Shown piece by piece: positions 9,699 to 18,410 of a stretch of DNA of 64,000 bases (position 1 is its first letter; every line of letters begins with the position of its first letter). The stretch covers positions 1 to 64,000 of the forward strand of contig NZ_JAAZWB010000084.1 of assembly GCF_012524115.1 (NCBI RefSeq), in the 5' to 3' direction. The translations under genes were made by a program, and so were the position numbers. Under the pieces are notes generated by a model that saw only the letters and a list, made by a program, of their open reading frames with translations, had not been told where the DNA came from and searched no databases. This DNA comes from Bacillus sp. RO1. Lineage in GTDB: Bacteria; Bacillota; Bacilli; Bacillales; Bacillaceae_I.

Positions 9699-10535
9699 AT
9701 GACACTACAAACATGTTTGACGCAGTTTAGAGATGAGTATATGTTTCGATTGGAAGAAACCACCTTATATTGTTATCTGCTAGCGGTTAATCAACTCATC
9801 GAATATGGTAATAAACCACTTGAGGAAGTCATGTCTAGTGATATTAGAAGGTGGATGTCTTTTTTAGATGCACGTGGATATAAACCGGTCACCTTAAAAA
9901 CAAAACTAGCTGGCATTAAGTTATTTTTCAAGTTCTGTGTGGAAGAAGGAATCCTTTCCAAGAATCCAGTTGAATCCATACCTTATCCAGAAGTAAATGA
10001 TACATTGCCACATTACTTACAAATGAGTGAATTAGCGCTGTTACGAACAATCTTGAAGGGACGAATAGAGGAAAGGGCAGTTATTGAGATATTTTTTGCA
10101 ACGGGTGTACGATTAAAGGAGTTAGTTTCAATGAAAAAGGAAGAAATTTATTGGCCAGATCGCATGATTACCATTCCTAAAGGGAAACGTAAAAAAGAAA
10201 GAATCGTCTTATTTACAAGAGAGGCCGGAGAACATTTAAAAGCCTATTTAGATGTACGTGAGGATGAGCTTCCATTTGTCTTTGTAAACTATTCGAGAAC
10301 AGGTGAGATGTGCCCTCGTACCATTCAATCCAGATTTGATAGTTATTCCAAAAAGCTGGGAAGACATGTTTCTCCACATACGTTACGTCATACATTCGCA
10401 GCACATTTATCAAGAAGAGGGATGCCCTTTATGGCCATTCAAACACTGCTAGGGCATAATAGTCCTCATCAAACCCATTTATATACACGGCTTTATCATC
10501 AAGCACGAAAAGATATGTACGATGAATGGATGTAA
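9699..10535 (+). CDS. Tyrosine recombinase 4 of 4 (type B')
   Basis: A 278-residue paralogue of recombinase 2 with complete catalytic residues: Arg in ATGVRLKEL, Lys in PKGKRKKER, HTLRH, LGHNS and Tyr in HLYTRL. ATG 9699 follows AGGAGGGG at 9683-9690; a TTG at 9696 is less likely. It is the last gene of the quartet, and the next genes are on the other strand. I found no obvious long inverted repeats flanking 7.0-10.6 kb, so the ends of any element carried by this quartet are not defined. Confidence 0.88.
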   Translation: MTLQTCLTQFRDEYMFRLEETTLYCYLLAVNQLIEYGNKPLEEVMSSDIRRWMSFLDARGYKPVTLKTKLAGIKLFFKFCVEEGILSKNPVESIPYPEVNDTLPHYLQMSELALLRTILKGRIEERAVIEIFFATGVRLKELVSMKKEEIYWPDRMITIPKGKRKKERIVLFTREAGEHLKAYLDVREDELPFVFVNYSRTGEMCPRTIQSRFDSYSKKLGRHVSPHTLRHTFAAHLSRRGMPFMAIQTLLGHNSPHQTHLYTRLYHQARKDMYDEWM

Positions 10536-10584
10536 GTAGTATGCGTATAATACAATTTTAACGAACACATGTTCTTTCTTGTTG

Positions 10585-11076
10585 TTAGCTTCGTGCCGTT
10601 TTGTTTTTAAGATTCTTTGCTTTTAGCTTTGCTCTTCCTTCGCTTAATAAATGATATAGCCCCAATAAGGTAGCAGCTGTGGCGAATTCAACGTAAAATT
10701 GTCCATTATTAAGTATGTACAAGATTTGTTCTGAAGTTGATAAAGATTGTTTATCTAATCTGTATAAAAGTGGGATCAGTTTAATACAAAACCCATAATA
10801 AAAAATATATACTATTACTCCTATTAGAATTGAGTAAGTAGCGATAAACGATACTTTATCGTTTATATAAGACCTGAAATTGTCCCATTTCCCTACAACC
10901 TCTTTGTTAGGGTTATGTGCTGATTTCAAGGTTAAGTAGGTAATAGAGCTGCCGGCCAATATACCAATTATTACAGAGGCCATAATATTCATACCTACTA
11001 TCTGCAGAATAATTGGAAGGAGTATCAATATATATACGAAAAGAATAAGATACACCAAGATTGTTTTGTTTTTCAT
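10585..11076 (-). CDS. Four-TM membrane protein, unknown
   Basis: A 163-residue hydrophobic protein with four likely membrane helices (about residues 5-23, 28-48, 75-98 and 130-150) and a basic C-terminal tail. ATG 11076 follows GAGGATA. It lies 48 bases downstream of the DUF3800 gene on the same strand and is probably co-transcribed with it. Pairing with DUF3800 suggests an accessory or membrane-effector role, but this is inferred from position only. Confidence 0.6.
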   Translation of the reverse strand: MKNKTILVYLILFVYILILLPIILQIVGMNIMASVIIGILAGSSITYLTLKSAHNPNKEVVGKWDNFRSYINDKVSFIATYSILIGVIVYIFYYGFCIKLIPLLYRLDKQSLSTSEQILYILNNGQFYVEFATAATLLGLYHLLSEGRAKLKAKNLKNKTARS

Positions 11077-11124
11077 ATTTTATCCTCAATATTTTTATAA
11101 TCTGTATTTAGGTCAATAAGAAAG

Positions 11125-11934
11125 TTAAAAGTTTTCTATGTTTGAATTTATAAAGATTTTTAAGTAGCTATCAAAATTGACTTCAACTAGCTCGTGAGCA
11201 CTGCCCCATTCATAATATTTAATCCGACTAAGAAAGGTGCTGAAAGCTGGTTCAGCCTTAAGCAAAGAAATAATAAATTTATTCTTTTCTCTTGTTGAAC
11301 GGGTAGTCGATTCTTCATTACGGATGATAGTGCGAACAATCCCTAATAATATATCCGTAATTTCTATTCCAACTTCAGTTTGTTTTGGGTAATAATCAAC
11401 TTCTTTGATCGTGAATCTTTCACCTCGATAAATTGATTGTATATTTAACTGCTGAAAAAGCTGAGTCCTTAAGTCATATTTATTATTATGATATTGTGAA
11501 TCATCCTCAATAAAAATTTGAGTATCAAGATGAACATGAGAGCCGTATCCACGTAACAAGCCATAAATTATTCGTTCAGGAAACTTCATGAAAATTGTTT
11601 GATCAGCAATATCTGGATACATATTGGCTAATTTTTTTGAGTTTTGCTCAATTTTAGATTGATTGTATGAGATTACGTTCATTGTCAAAAGTCTTTCGTC
11701 TTTAAGAATAGTACGTAATATCTTCCAAATTTGATTCCTTTTTTTACTGTCACCGTTATAATCGGTCCAATGAAGTTTTGAAGTTTTAATGATCTCATTG
11801 AGTTCCTGAATAGCCGATGAACTGTAATATTGTGATGGAATGAGTAAGCCCGCCATCAAGTGAGGATGTTTTTGATTTTTACCGCTTTCGTCAAAGAAAA
11901 CTTTTATAGAATGGTTAGAAAATGGTTGCTGCAT
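11125..11934 (-). CDS. DUF3800 protein
   Basis: A 269-residue protein with the DUF3800 signature: an N-terminal FFDESG at residues 13-18 followed by a beta strand, acidic residues in the middle (FIEDDSQ) and a late acidic helix (EITDILLG). The family is thought to have an RNase H-like fold and is frequent in mobile and defence-associated loci; its biochemical role is not established. AAGAGG precedes the start codon. It sits between a membrane protein and, upstream, an orphan kinase. Confidence 0.7.
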   Translation of the reverse strand: MQQPFSNHSIKVFFDESGKNQKHPHLMAGLLIPSQYYSSSAIQELNEIIKTSKLHWTDYNGDSKKRNQIWKILRTILKDERLLTMNVISYNQSKIEQNSKKLANMYPDIADQTIFMKFPERIIYGLLRGYGSHVHLDTQIFIEDDSQYHNNKYDLRTQLFQQLNIQSIYRGERFTIKEVDYYPKQTEVGIEITDILLGIVRTIIRNEESTTRSTREKNKFIISLLKAEPAFSTFLSRIKYYEWGSAHELVEVNFDSYLKIFINSNIENF

Positions 11935-12292
11935 ATAGACGCCTCTTTACACCTTTATTTTTATAGTGGATAATGGTATTATTAATATTACGAAGTAATA
12001 TATTAGGGTATAGTAATACATAACTTGTTGCGCCCTATAATTAGCGACACGTTATTTATTGCTTTGGTGTACTACTCACTGTGCCAATTAATTAACGGTG
12101 CGTAGCGCTAATACCCAAGTAAAAGGACTAGAAATTATTTCTAGTCCTTTTATTATAACAAACATACATTCTCTTGGTCTACACATCTTTTCGTTAAATT
12201 AGAATTTCACGCAAAGATTAAGAGAGGCCTCTTACCTTGTATTAAATAGGTTTTCATTTTTTTCGGTAAAAAATTTTATCTCTATAATTAGC
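11935..12292. other. Intergenic stretch, contains one strong hairpin
   Basis: No gene is visible. It carries the hairpin at 12121-12151 and AT-rich DNA that should contain the promoter of the DUF3800 gene. Confidence 0.6.
12121..12151. terminator. Bidirectional terminator-like hairpin
   Basis: AAAAGGACTAGAAA pairs with the complementary TTTCTAGTCCTTTT around a short AT loop, flanked by A and T runs, so it could stop transcription in both directions. It lies between the kinase and DUF3800 genes. Confidence 0.75.
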
Positions 12293-13519
12293 TCACTTCT
12301 GCATTGTTAAAATATCTTTTTTTAGCGAAGGGAAAACTTTTTCCATCAAAACACCTCTTATTTCACCAACACTTACAAATCTTCCTTCTTTAGCTCCAAT
12401 ACCTCTTAATATAAATTTTTTCAACTCAATATTTTTTTCTTTATTATAATTTGAGGTGCGGCCAGTAAGTAAAAAATAAACAACTTTAGATAATGCATAA
12501 GTTTCATGTCTTATTTCATAATTTTCAAAACCTATAAAATCTAAATCAGAATAGTCATTAATAGCCCCTTTTACTTCCGTACCTACTCTTGTTAATTTAC
12601 TTTCAGGACGTTTTACTAATCCAAAATCACAAACTTTCAACATAATTCGATCTTCGTACTGTTTAATTAGTATATTTTGATAGCTAATATCGCGGTGTAA
12701 TATTGCTTTTGAATGAATGTATTCAAAAGCTAACATCAACTGATTAACTAACATTCTCCTTGTTTCAAAAGAAATAGAAGCGTTATTATATTTATAAAAT
12801 TTTTCTAAAGTTTTATCAGCAATTTCCATAGTGTACTCATGTTTGTGGGTATTATATTTATAAGCCTTGATAATAAAAGGAGAGTCAAAAGACTTTAATA
12901 GTTTATATTCAAGCTCAAACCTTTTTAATTCATCTTCTCTGAGATTAGGTTTCGCTCTTTTTAAAGCAAACTCGGTTTCATAATGGGGGTCGGTGTATTT
13001 AAAAACCGTAGCATATGAACCTCCACCTATTTTCTGAATAGCTAACGAGTTAAAAGTAGATACTCTTTCTATTTCAGTGACATCTAGTTTAGTAAAGATA
13101 GGTTTACCTTCAATAATATCTATTCTTTGAAAATCATCTGGTATAGAACTACCACCGCTTTTTGTAAGAAAATCCCTACATTTCATTATTAGATTAGAGT
13201 AATAGTCATCTAATTTAAATCTATATTCTATAAATTCATTTGTGGTAGCCTGAAAAATTTGTATTTGTTCAATTATGTCTAATAGCATTCTACTTTCATC
13301 TGCATTATAATGGCCACCATAACCTGGATTATTTTTATGGTTCATAAATGAAAACAAATCATTAATTGTACTATGAAATATCGAAAGAATTGAAAGTTGC
13401 TGAGAATTAGAAAACACAGAACTGTAAAAGCCTTTATACATAATAGCTTTTTCAGTTTTATATTGTTTTTCTAGTTGATCTAATTTTATTTGAAAGAAAT
13501 TTTCTATATGGTTGGACAT
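12293..13519 (-). CDS. Orphan Hanks-type Ser/Thr protein kinase
   Basis: A 408-residue soluble protein with a unique N-terminal domain of about 155 residues followed by a complete eukaryotic-like kinase domain. The glycine loop is GGGSYATVF (165-173), the ATP lysine K187 (ALKRA), the catalytic loop HRDISYQN (275-282) and the metal motif CDFG (297-300), with an activation segment after it. It has no transmembrane segment or PASTA repeats, so it is not a PrkC/Stk cell-wall kinase. Standalone kinases in accessory islands can be phage-defence effectors, but the substrate here is unknown. ATG 13519 follows GAGGTAATTT. It may belong to the same accessory island as the DUF3800 gene downstream. Confidence 0.85.
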   Translation of the reverse strand: MSNHIENFFQIKLDQLEKQYKTEKAIMYKGFYSSVFSNSQQLSILSIFHSTINDLFSFMNHKNNPGYGGHYNADESRMLLDIIEQIQIFQATTNEFIEYRFKLDDYYSNLIMKCRDFLTKSGGSSIPDDFQRIDIIEGKPIFTKLDVTEIERVSTFNSLAIQKIGGGSYATVFKYTDPHYETEFALKRAKPNLREDELKRFELEYKLLKSFDSPFIIKAYKYNTHKHEYTMEIADKTLEKFYKYNNASISFETRRMLVNQLMLAFEYIHSKAILHRDISYQNILIKQYEDRIMLKVCDFGLVKRPESKLTRVGTEVKGAINDYSDLDFIGFENYEIRHETYALSKVVYFLLTGRTSNYNKEKNIELKKFILRGIGAKEGRFVSVGEIRGVLMEKVFPSLKKDILTMQK

Positions 13520-13698
13520 AAATTACCTCGTTTCCATGGATTAAAAAATATTAATTTGACTTAGTAAAATTCATAAGAGGCAAATTAATTGCACCAAATA
13601 TTGTCTTTTATTACACTATTTCCCCTTAAATTTTCAATTGTTAATGGAGTTATGTTCTAATTATATAAGGCCACTATGATGTTGATGTTCTATTCTTG

Positions 13699-13827
13699 TT
13701 ACCAATCTAATTTCCGAACCTCTTCAACCTCTATGATCAGAGGTTTAATGGGGTGGAAGAACCCATCATTCATTGTGATGTGTAGAATTTCAGACAAACT
13801 CTTCTTCTCGTGCTCTTTAAATCTCAT
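13699..13827 (-). CDS. Small hypothetical protein, 42 aa
   Basis: The frame reads MRFKEHEKKSLSEILH and ends IIEVEEVRKLDW. It starts eight bases after the stop of the small gene at 13836-14000, so the two look like a coupled pair. There is no membrane segment. G/C-ending codons (CTG, CTC, GAG) are more frequent here than in neighbouring genes, suggesting a different origin. Unrecognised; phage-like small genes are one possibility. Confidence 0.4.
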   Translation of the reverse strand: MRFKEHEKKSLSEILHITMNDGFFHPIKPLIIEVEEVRKLDW

Positions 13828-13835
13828 GTGGTGAT

Positions 13836-14000
13836 TCAGATGTTCTCAAGTTTCAAGTAGTTGAATGAATCCTCGAACAGAATCGGGAAAGTTATTTTCA
13901 TGTAGTTTGGTTTGAAAACCTCGACCTTCTCAACCTTCTTCTTTCCTTGGTCCACCAGTATCGTCCCAGCATCCTCTCCGATCTTTATCAGTACCTTCAT
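13836..14000 (-). CDS. Small hypothetical protein, 54 aa
   Basis: The frame reads MKVLIKIGEDAGTILVDQGK and continues as an alternating beta-strand-like protein to LKLENI. GAGGAAGGAG lies about ten bases upstream of ATG 14000. It is followed by another small frame at 13699-13827. The composition differs from the surrounding AT-rich genes. Function unknown. Confidence 0.45.
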   Translation of the reverse strand: MKVLIKIGEDAGTILVDQGKKKVEKVEVFKPNYMKITFPILFEDSFNYLKLENI

Positions 14001-14058
14001 GTTTAATCTGTCTCCTTCCTCAACCTTCTGATCTCTTTGTGATTCATTATCCTGCGCC

Positions 14059-14184
14059 TATGAAAATACTTCAATTAAGCAGAAAAAAGCTTTTAAAAAT
14101 AAGATTATGCCTCTTGCTATAATTGCAGTGCTATTGACAATGCCTGTTGGCAGCTTTAAGTATGTAGGAATTGCTCTTGGCTAG
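14059..14184 (+). pseudogene. C-terminal fragment of a membrane protein (remnant)
   Basis: In frame from 14059, a basic stretch (IKQKKAFKNK) is followed by a hydrophobic helix (IMPLAIIAVLLTMPVG) and a TAG stop at 14182. There is no start codon or ribosome site for it upstream, so it looks like the tail of a gene whose front was lost at a junction near 14050. I do not recognise the family. Confidence 0.3.
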
Positions 14185-14217
14185 TAATTCCATATAATAG
14201 GATATTTATAATTTAAA

Positions 14218-14952
14218 TTATCTATAACGTTCTTCAAAGTTTCTCCAAATTTCGTCACTCTTTTCACTTGGAACTTCTTGAATTATTTGTGAATCAAATA
14301 ATATTTGAAAGGTAGTTGGATCTATAATTTTTCTAATACCGTTATTAAAAGGATCATTAATAATTCTAGTTAGTGTGTTTGGCTCCCCCATATCTAACAA
14401 GATGGAACCACTATACCTAATTTCAAATTTTTGTTTAAAATTTGCTATTTGCTTTGCAGCTAATGGACTATAAACCTGTGCTACTCCTCCAGGGCCAAAT
14501 CGATACTCCTGTGTAACTATAAATTTTCCGGCGATTGCTTGCCAAGAGGACCATTTTTCTTCATTTTCTTTATAACGTATCTCAAAAATATGCTTAGTTT
14601 GTTCAACCATTGATTTATTAGCCAAAATGATAATTTTGTCTCCCAAGCTTTGCATATTTCTCGTAAATGATCGAGATTTTCGATAAGTAGTATTATACAT
14701 TTCATAATTACAAAGATTCTCTTTATCTATTTTAAGAATATTACTCATTTGCTCATCCTTAATATGGTTAAAACAATCATAGCACGCTATTTCAATTGAC
14801 CGAACAAATGGAGTATCACTAAATTCTCCATTTTCAAATTGAATGATATCATTTAAAACATTTCTCCCAGAGGTCATGTTTTCTTTCCAGATTTCATGTG
14901 CATCCAAATTATCTGTAGTAAAATCAAAAAGTAGAGCGGTAATATTACTCAT
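14218..14952 (-). CDS. Hypothetical protein, 244 aa
   Basis: No family recognised. It is a soluble, mixed alpha/beta protein with a possible Cys pair (ACYDC) near residue 57 and a Gly-rich turn (FGPGGVAQVYSP) near 160. ATG 14952 follows AAGGAGATTAATT. It is a single gene between the remnant at 14.1 kb and the next minus-strand cluster. In an island like this it could be a defence component, but nothing in the sequence shows it. Confidence 0.6.
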   Translation of the reverse strand: MSNITALLFDFTTDNLDAHEIWKENMTSGRNVLNDIIQFENGEFSDTPFVRSIEIACYDCFNHIKDEQMSNILKIDKENLCNYEMYNTTYRKSRSFTRNMQSLGDKIIILANKSMVEQTKHIFEIRYKENEEKWSSWQAIAGKFIVTQEYRFGPGGVAQVYSPLAAKQIANFKQKFEIRYSGSILLDMGEPNTLTRIINDPFNNGIRKIIDPTTFQILFDSQIIQEVPSEKSDEIWRNFEERYR

Positions 14953-15121
14953 AATTAATCTCCTTTAGGAACGTATTTAAACTATTACATATTTATTCGA
15001 ATAGAAATTCTGCCAGTATTGATTTTGTAAGGGATTGACGTACTTTAGAATGTCAAACTTTTTTGATTTAATGTTCTCCACTGCACTGAGTGAGTTTGAG
15101 GGTTTGCTAGGTCATCCCGTT

Positions 15122-15514
15122 TTATCTTGCATTTAAGGAATTGATATAAACAAGATAGCAAGCAAAATCTCCAAATCTCTTTCTATCTTTTTCTATAGTT
15201 CCCAACTTATCAAACCATTCTGCACTCCAGTCTTGTTGCTTCATATACGTTGCAATTATTTTTAGGTTTATCATAAAATCATTGTGTTGGTGGGTTCTAC
15301 TATTATCAATATCTCTACGCTCTTCCAATGACTTCACACTCCATAGAGCACGAGTATTTGCATAAATGATAGCAGAATGGATCATCTCTTCCCAATACTC
15401 CTGGAACTCACTATCCGTAATCTTTGCAGACTCCAAGATTTGAGAATGGATTTCTTCTGCTTCTTGAAGAGGTAAACTATCTTTTTCCTGAAGATAATTT
15501 TTATACGTTAACAT
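15122..15514 (-). CDS. Hypothetical helical protein, 130 aa
   Basis: An acidic, helix-rich protein with many Trp, Glu and His residues and no recognised domain. ATG 15514 follows AAAAGGAGAG and overlaps the end of the upstream gene (stop at 15508), so translation is coupled. With 15508-16359 and 16356-16850 it forms a tight three-gene operon. Confidence 0.6.
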   Translation of the reverse strand: MLTYKNYLQEKDSLPLQEAEEIHSQILESAKITDSEFQEYWEEMIHSAIIYANTRALWSVKSLEERRDIDNSRTHQHNDFMINLKIIATYMKQQDWSAEWFDKLGTIEKDRKRFGDFACYLVYINSLNAR

Positions 15515-16359
15515 AAACATCTCTCCTTTTCCTTTAGAGCGATAAACAATCTTTTAGAGCGTTTTTCAATCCTAACATTAACCTTCTGCATAAACTCCAA
15601 AATTCGCTTATATACAATCTCATCTTTTTGGGCTTGATTAAGTTTGTTAACATTATTTCTATCAAACGAGTCGGGTAAAGGGTATTCTAATGAATGGCCT
15701 TCCCAAAATTCTATTGCATCAGCAGTAAAATCTTGCATGTGATAATCAGTTACAAAGTTATCAAAAGTACTCCCTAGAAAATTTTGTAATGATATTAATG
15801 TTAAATCCCAATAATCTTTAGTTGGTGTAGCACGGCCTACGTTGTATCCTTTTGGCAATAACGTCATATTTCCTAGTGTATGTGTTAATGTAGCAAAGCG
15901 CTTTACTTCGGGGAGGTTGTTAATTTCGGTATAGTGATTAAATACTCTTTCCGATAAAAGCCAGTCATACCTTAATAAATATTTTTTATTTTTGTTGTTG
16001 ACGTTATTAAAATCTATACCGCGCTTATTACAAAAGGTAATAATATCATTATCCCAGAAGGACTTATCAAAAGATCTTAATAAAAGCCTGTATGTGCTAT
16101 AAAAAGAGTTCATCGTATCTGAATCTAAATACTCTAATTTTTTGTTAGAGTATACATTAGCATGTATCTCTAAAATAAGATTGCATCCGTCACAGTCGAA
16201 CTTTGCTTTTTTTGCTTTTTCTTGATAATCCTTTCTGTAAAGAAAGAATTTCTTTACAGGGTGTGATTCCATTTGAACTGCGCTTGTTGGTGATTCATTT
16301 TTAAAATCATAATTAACAACTTCTTCTTCACTTAACCTAATAAATTTTTGTAGTTTCAA
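15508..16359 (-). CDS. Possible GmrSD-type (DUF1524-like) HNH-related protein
   Basis: A 283-residue protein. HTLGNMTLLPKGYNVGRA followed by a KDYWD segment resembles the GmrSD C-terminal (DUF1524) pattern of N..LGNLtLL....N plus a downstream Lys. A CDGCNLILEIHANVY region near residue 55 could bind metal. The N-terminal GmrS/ParB-like domain of full GmrSD restriction enzymes is absent, so at most this is a stand-alone or degenerate form. Translation begins at TTG 16359 (RBS GAGGGTAGG), whose TTGA overlaps the stop of the upstream gene. Low certainty on function, high on being a real gene. Confidence 0.5.
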   Translation of the reverse strand: MKLQKFIRLSEEEVVNYDFKNESPTSAVQMESHPVKKFFLYRKDYQEKAKKAKFDCDGCNLILEIHANVYSNKKLEYLDSDTMNSFYSTYRLLLRSFDKSFWDNDIITFCNKRGIDFNNVNNKNKKYLLRYDWLLSERVFNHYTEINNLPEVKRFATLTHTLGNMTLLPKGYNVGRATPTKDYWDLTLISLQNFLGSTFDNFVTDYHMQDFTADAIEFWEGHSLEYPLPDSFDRNNVNKLNQAQKDEIVYKRILEFMQKVNVRIEKRSKRLFIALKEKERCLC

Positions 16360-16850
16360 GTTCCTACCCTCATTTCTTTATATTTTGTCCAATAAGCATA
16401 TACAACCAATTTTATTACGTAGCCCAAATTCACTGCCCTTTTTGCTCCGGCATAGGTGTTTAAATCCATGAATTCCCTTTGATATGCTTCTAGTCCTCTC
16501 AGGACATCTATATCAAGAGCTATTCTTGGAGTTACACCCTTTTTATTAGTATCGTATTTAGTCTCTAATTCTTTCATAGTCTTCGCTAGAGTTTCCCATT
16601 CAGATTTCGAATAGTGTGTTGTAGCCAAGTAAGCCTTCTCTAACACACTTCCAACAGTAATATTTAAAGTTAAACTCAAACTAGTTCCTGCTAATTCTTC
16701 ATAAAAATATTGAATCAGTTTTTCTTCCAAGTTATCAATTAAACCTTGTCTAATTTTTTCCTTTAATGTAGTTTGTTCATCCAGTATTAACTCATCAATC
16801 CATTCTTTTGTTTCTGCAGCCATTCTTACTGTTTTGCTCTCTTTTTTCAC
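16356..16850 (-). CDS. Hypothetical protein with possible DNA-binding N-terminus
   Basis: A 164-residue protein. GTG 16850 is chosen because AAGGAG lies seven bases upstream; longer frames read through non-coding DNA. The N-terminal part (KTVRMAAETKEWIDELI) has the strand-helix look of a ribbon-helix-helix or short dimerisation region. The rest is helical with a basic face. As first gene of the three-gene operon running down to 15122, it may be its regulator. Unrecognised family. Confidence 0.5.
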   Translation of the reverse strand: MKKESKTVRMAAETKEWIDELILDEQTTLKEKIRQGLIDNLEEKLIQYFYEELAGTSLSLTLNITVGSVLEKAYLATTHYSKSEWETLAKTMKELETKYDTNKKGVTPRIALDIDVLRGLEAYQREFMDLNTYAGAKRAVNLGYVIKLVVYAYWTKYKEMRVGT

Positions 16851-17099
16851 AGTTCTTCTCCTTTTTGTGTTTTTAGTGTTAACACAATTATATATATGTG
16901 GGATATATATTGCAACTCCTTTAAAAAATAATTTACTAGTTCTAATACACCTACTTACTACTCCCACAATCTAGCTCATAAATCCTTTTTATAGCTCGCC
17001 ATAGTTCTATGGTTAAATTTAATATTTTTTCAGAGAAAAGCTTACGGCTAGTTTAAGTATCACTAACCTGACTACAAATAAAATAGGCGCTGATCCTTG

Positions 17100-17621
17100 T
17101 TAGAGGATTACGCCCTTTTTTAACATATAATCTTTATTATGAATCACTAACTCTATTCCAGCCTCTTCATACCGGGCCATTATATTTTTAAGATCCCAAT
17201 CATCTGGCATTGCAAAATTGTTTAACCGCTCATTTTCTTTTTCAGTTATTGTAGCAGTCCATAAGTATCTGTCTAACTGGGTGATAATAAATTCAATGGT
17301 CAATGTCTTTTCTCTAGCTCTGTGCTCGCAAACCTCTTGGATGTACTTCGTCTTAGGAACAATGTGTTCGTAAACCAAGCCTGCGCAAGATTTGTTCCTT
17401 AAAATTTCTAGGGCGTTTATCGTAATATAATCAGTTGAATAACGCCGGTCTTTCCAACCTCTAGGCTGAGTCATATTAATTAAATATATATGAAGGTTAG
17501 CTAAAAATTTTCTTTTCCCCTCCCTAGCGCCTGCCATGAAATACTCGTTATTAAAATCTAGGGATTGGAGGTATTTAAAGTAGGTTTCTGCAATAATTTT
17601 AATCAATTCTTTTCTTCCCAT
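17100..17621 (-). CDS. Hypothetical protein, 173 aa
   Basis: A helical protein with a conserved-looking core AGLVYEHIVPKTKYIQEV near its centre, whose Glu-His pair could be catalytic or metal binding. It ends with a C-terminal IELVIHNKDYMLKKG stretch. I do not recognise the family. ATG 17621 follows AAGGAC. It lies 30 bases downstream of the HEPN-motif gene on the same strand and is likely co-transcribed, which makes it a candidate partner (antitoxin or sensor) of that protein. Confidence 0.55.
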   Translation of the reverse strand: MGRKELIKIIAETYFKYLQSLDFNNEYFMAGAREGKRKFLANLHIYLINMTQPRGWKDRRYSTDYITINALEILRNKSCAGLVYEHIVPKTKYIQEVCEHRAREKTLTIEFIITQLDRYLWTATITEKENERLNNFAMPDDWDLKNIMARYEEAGIELVIHNKDYMLKKGVIL

Positions 17622-17651
17622 TATAGTTGTCCTTACCTTCCAATTTTAAAA

Positions 17652-18386
17652 TTACAGATTTTGATTGTCCGTTGCTTCTTCTATTGCAATTGTTATAAAT
17701 GAAATAAATGTTAGGCACCAATGTCTTAACACAAAAGTGGTTAAAGGAGACAAAACTACTTTATCTTCCCTATAAAATTGTTGGACGGAATCTCTTTGTT
17801 TTGCTTCCATTTTCTCTTCAAGGCTGTGAATTTTGGAAAGATGTCGCTTTCTTAATTGTCCTTTTGTATGCACTGTAGCATGCCTGATTTGTCTTAAATG
17901 CTCATATGTATTAAGGAAATCCTCAAACTTAAACCCTTTTGGATTTTTATGTTCTTTCAAAAAAGGCAGCCTAACGATCAGATCAACTGGTATCCCCTTA
18001 TCCCCCCACCTAATCATTCTTTTAATTTGTTCTTCAGTTTTTTCGGGTTCTTGGTGAGCTATAGACAGTTCATACAAATCTTCCATTAATCCGTCTAGAG
18101 TAGCAATTGTAGCCACCAAATAATCTTTTGCAAGCTTCAACCCTAGCTTATGCTCGTATTGTTCGATTAACTGCTTTTTTGCAAAAATTGTTCCAATATC
18201 CGTTTGCAGTTTAAGGTCAGTTGGTATATTTGCTGTAGTATCAATTGTGATTCTAGATGTCTTGGAATGATAATAAGACGCTGCCTTGTCACAAGAGTTT
18301 AACAATAAGGCCGTCTGATTATAATTATCCATTATTTCCTCAAATCCATTACTCAAAATAATGGCTGCTTCTTCTTGCAATCCCAT
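17652..18386 (-). CDS. Protein with HEPN-type Rx4H motif, candidate RNase effector
   Basis: A 244-residue all-helical protein. IRHATVH (R168 to H173) fits the Rx4-6H catalytic signature of HEPN ribonucleases, and it sits in a long helix preceded by a polar helix, as in HEPN folds. HEPN proteins are common toxins in toxin-antitoxin, abortive-infection and CRISPR systems. The start is ATG 18386, spaced from AGGGG. Its neighbours are the unknown 173-residue protein downstream and the coiled-coil protein upstream. The motif alone is not proof, since R-x4-H can occur by chance. Confidence 0.5.
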   Translation of the reverse strand: MGLQEEAAIILSNGFEEIMDNYNQTALLLNSCDKAASYYHSKTSRITIDTTANIPTDLKLQTDIGTIFAKKQLIEQYEHKLGLKLAKDYLVATIATLDGLMEDLYELSIAHQEPEKTEEQIKRMIRWGDKGIPVDLIVRLPFLKEHKNPKGFKFEDFLNTYEHLRQIRHATVHTKGQLRKRHLSKIHSLEEKMEAKQRDSVQQFYREDKVVLSPLTTFVLRHWCLTFISFITIAIEEATDNQNL

Positions 18387-18410
18387 CCTATTCATCCCCT
18401 ATATCTGTTA

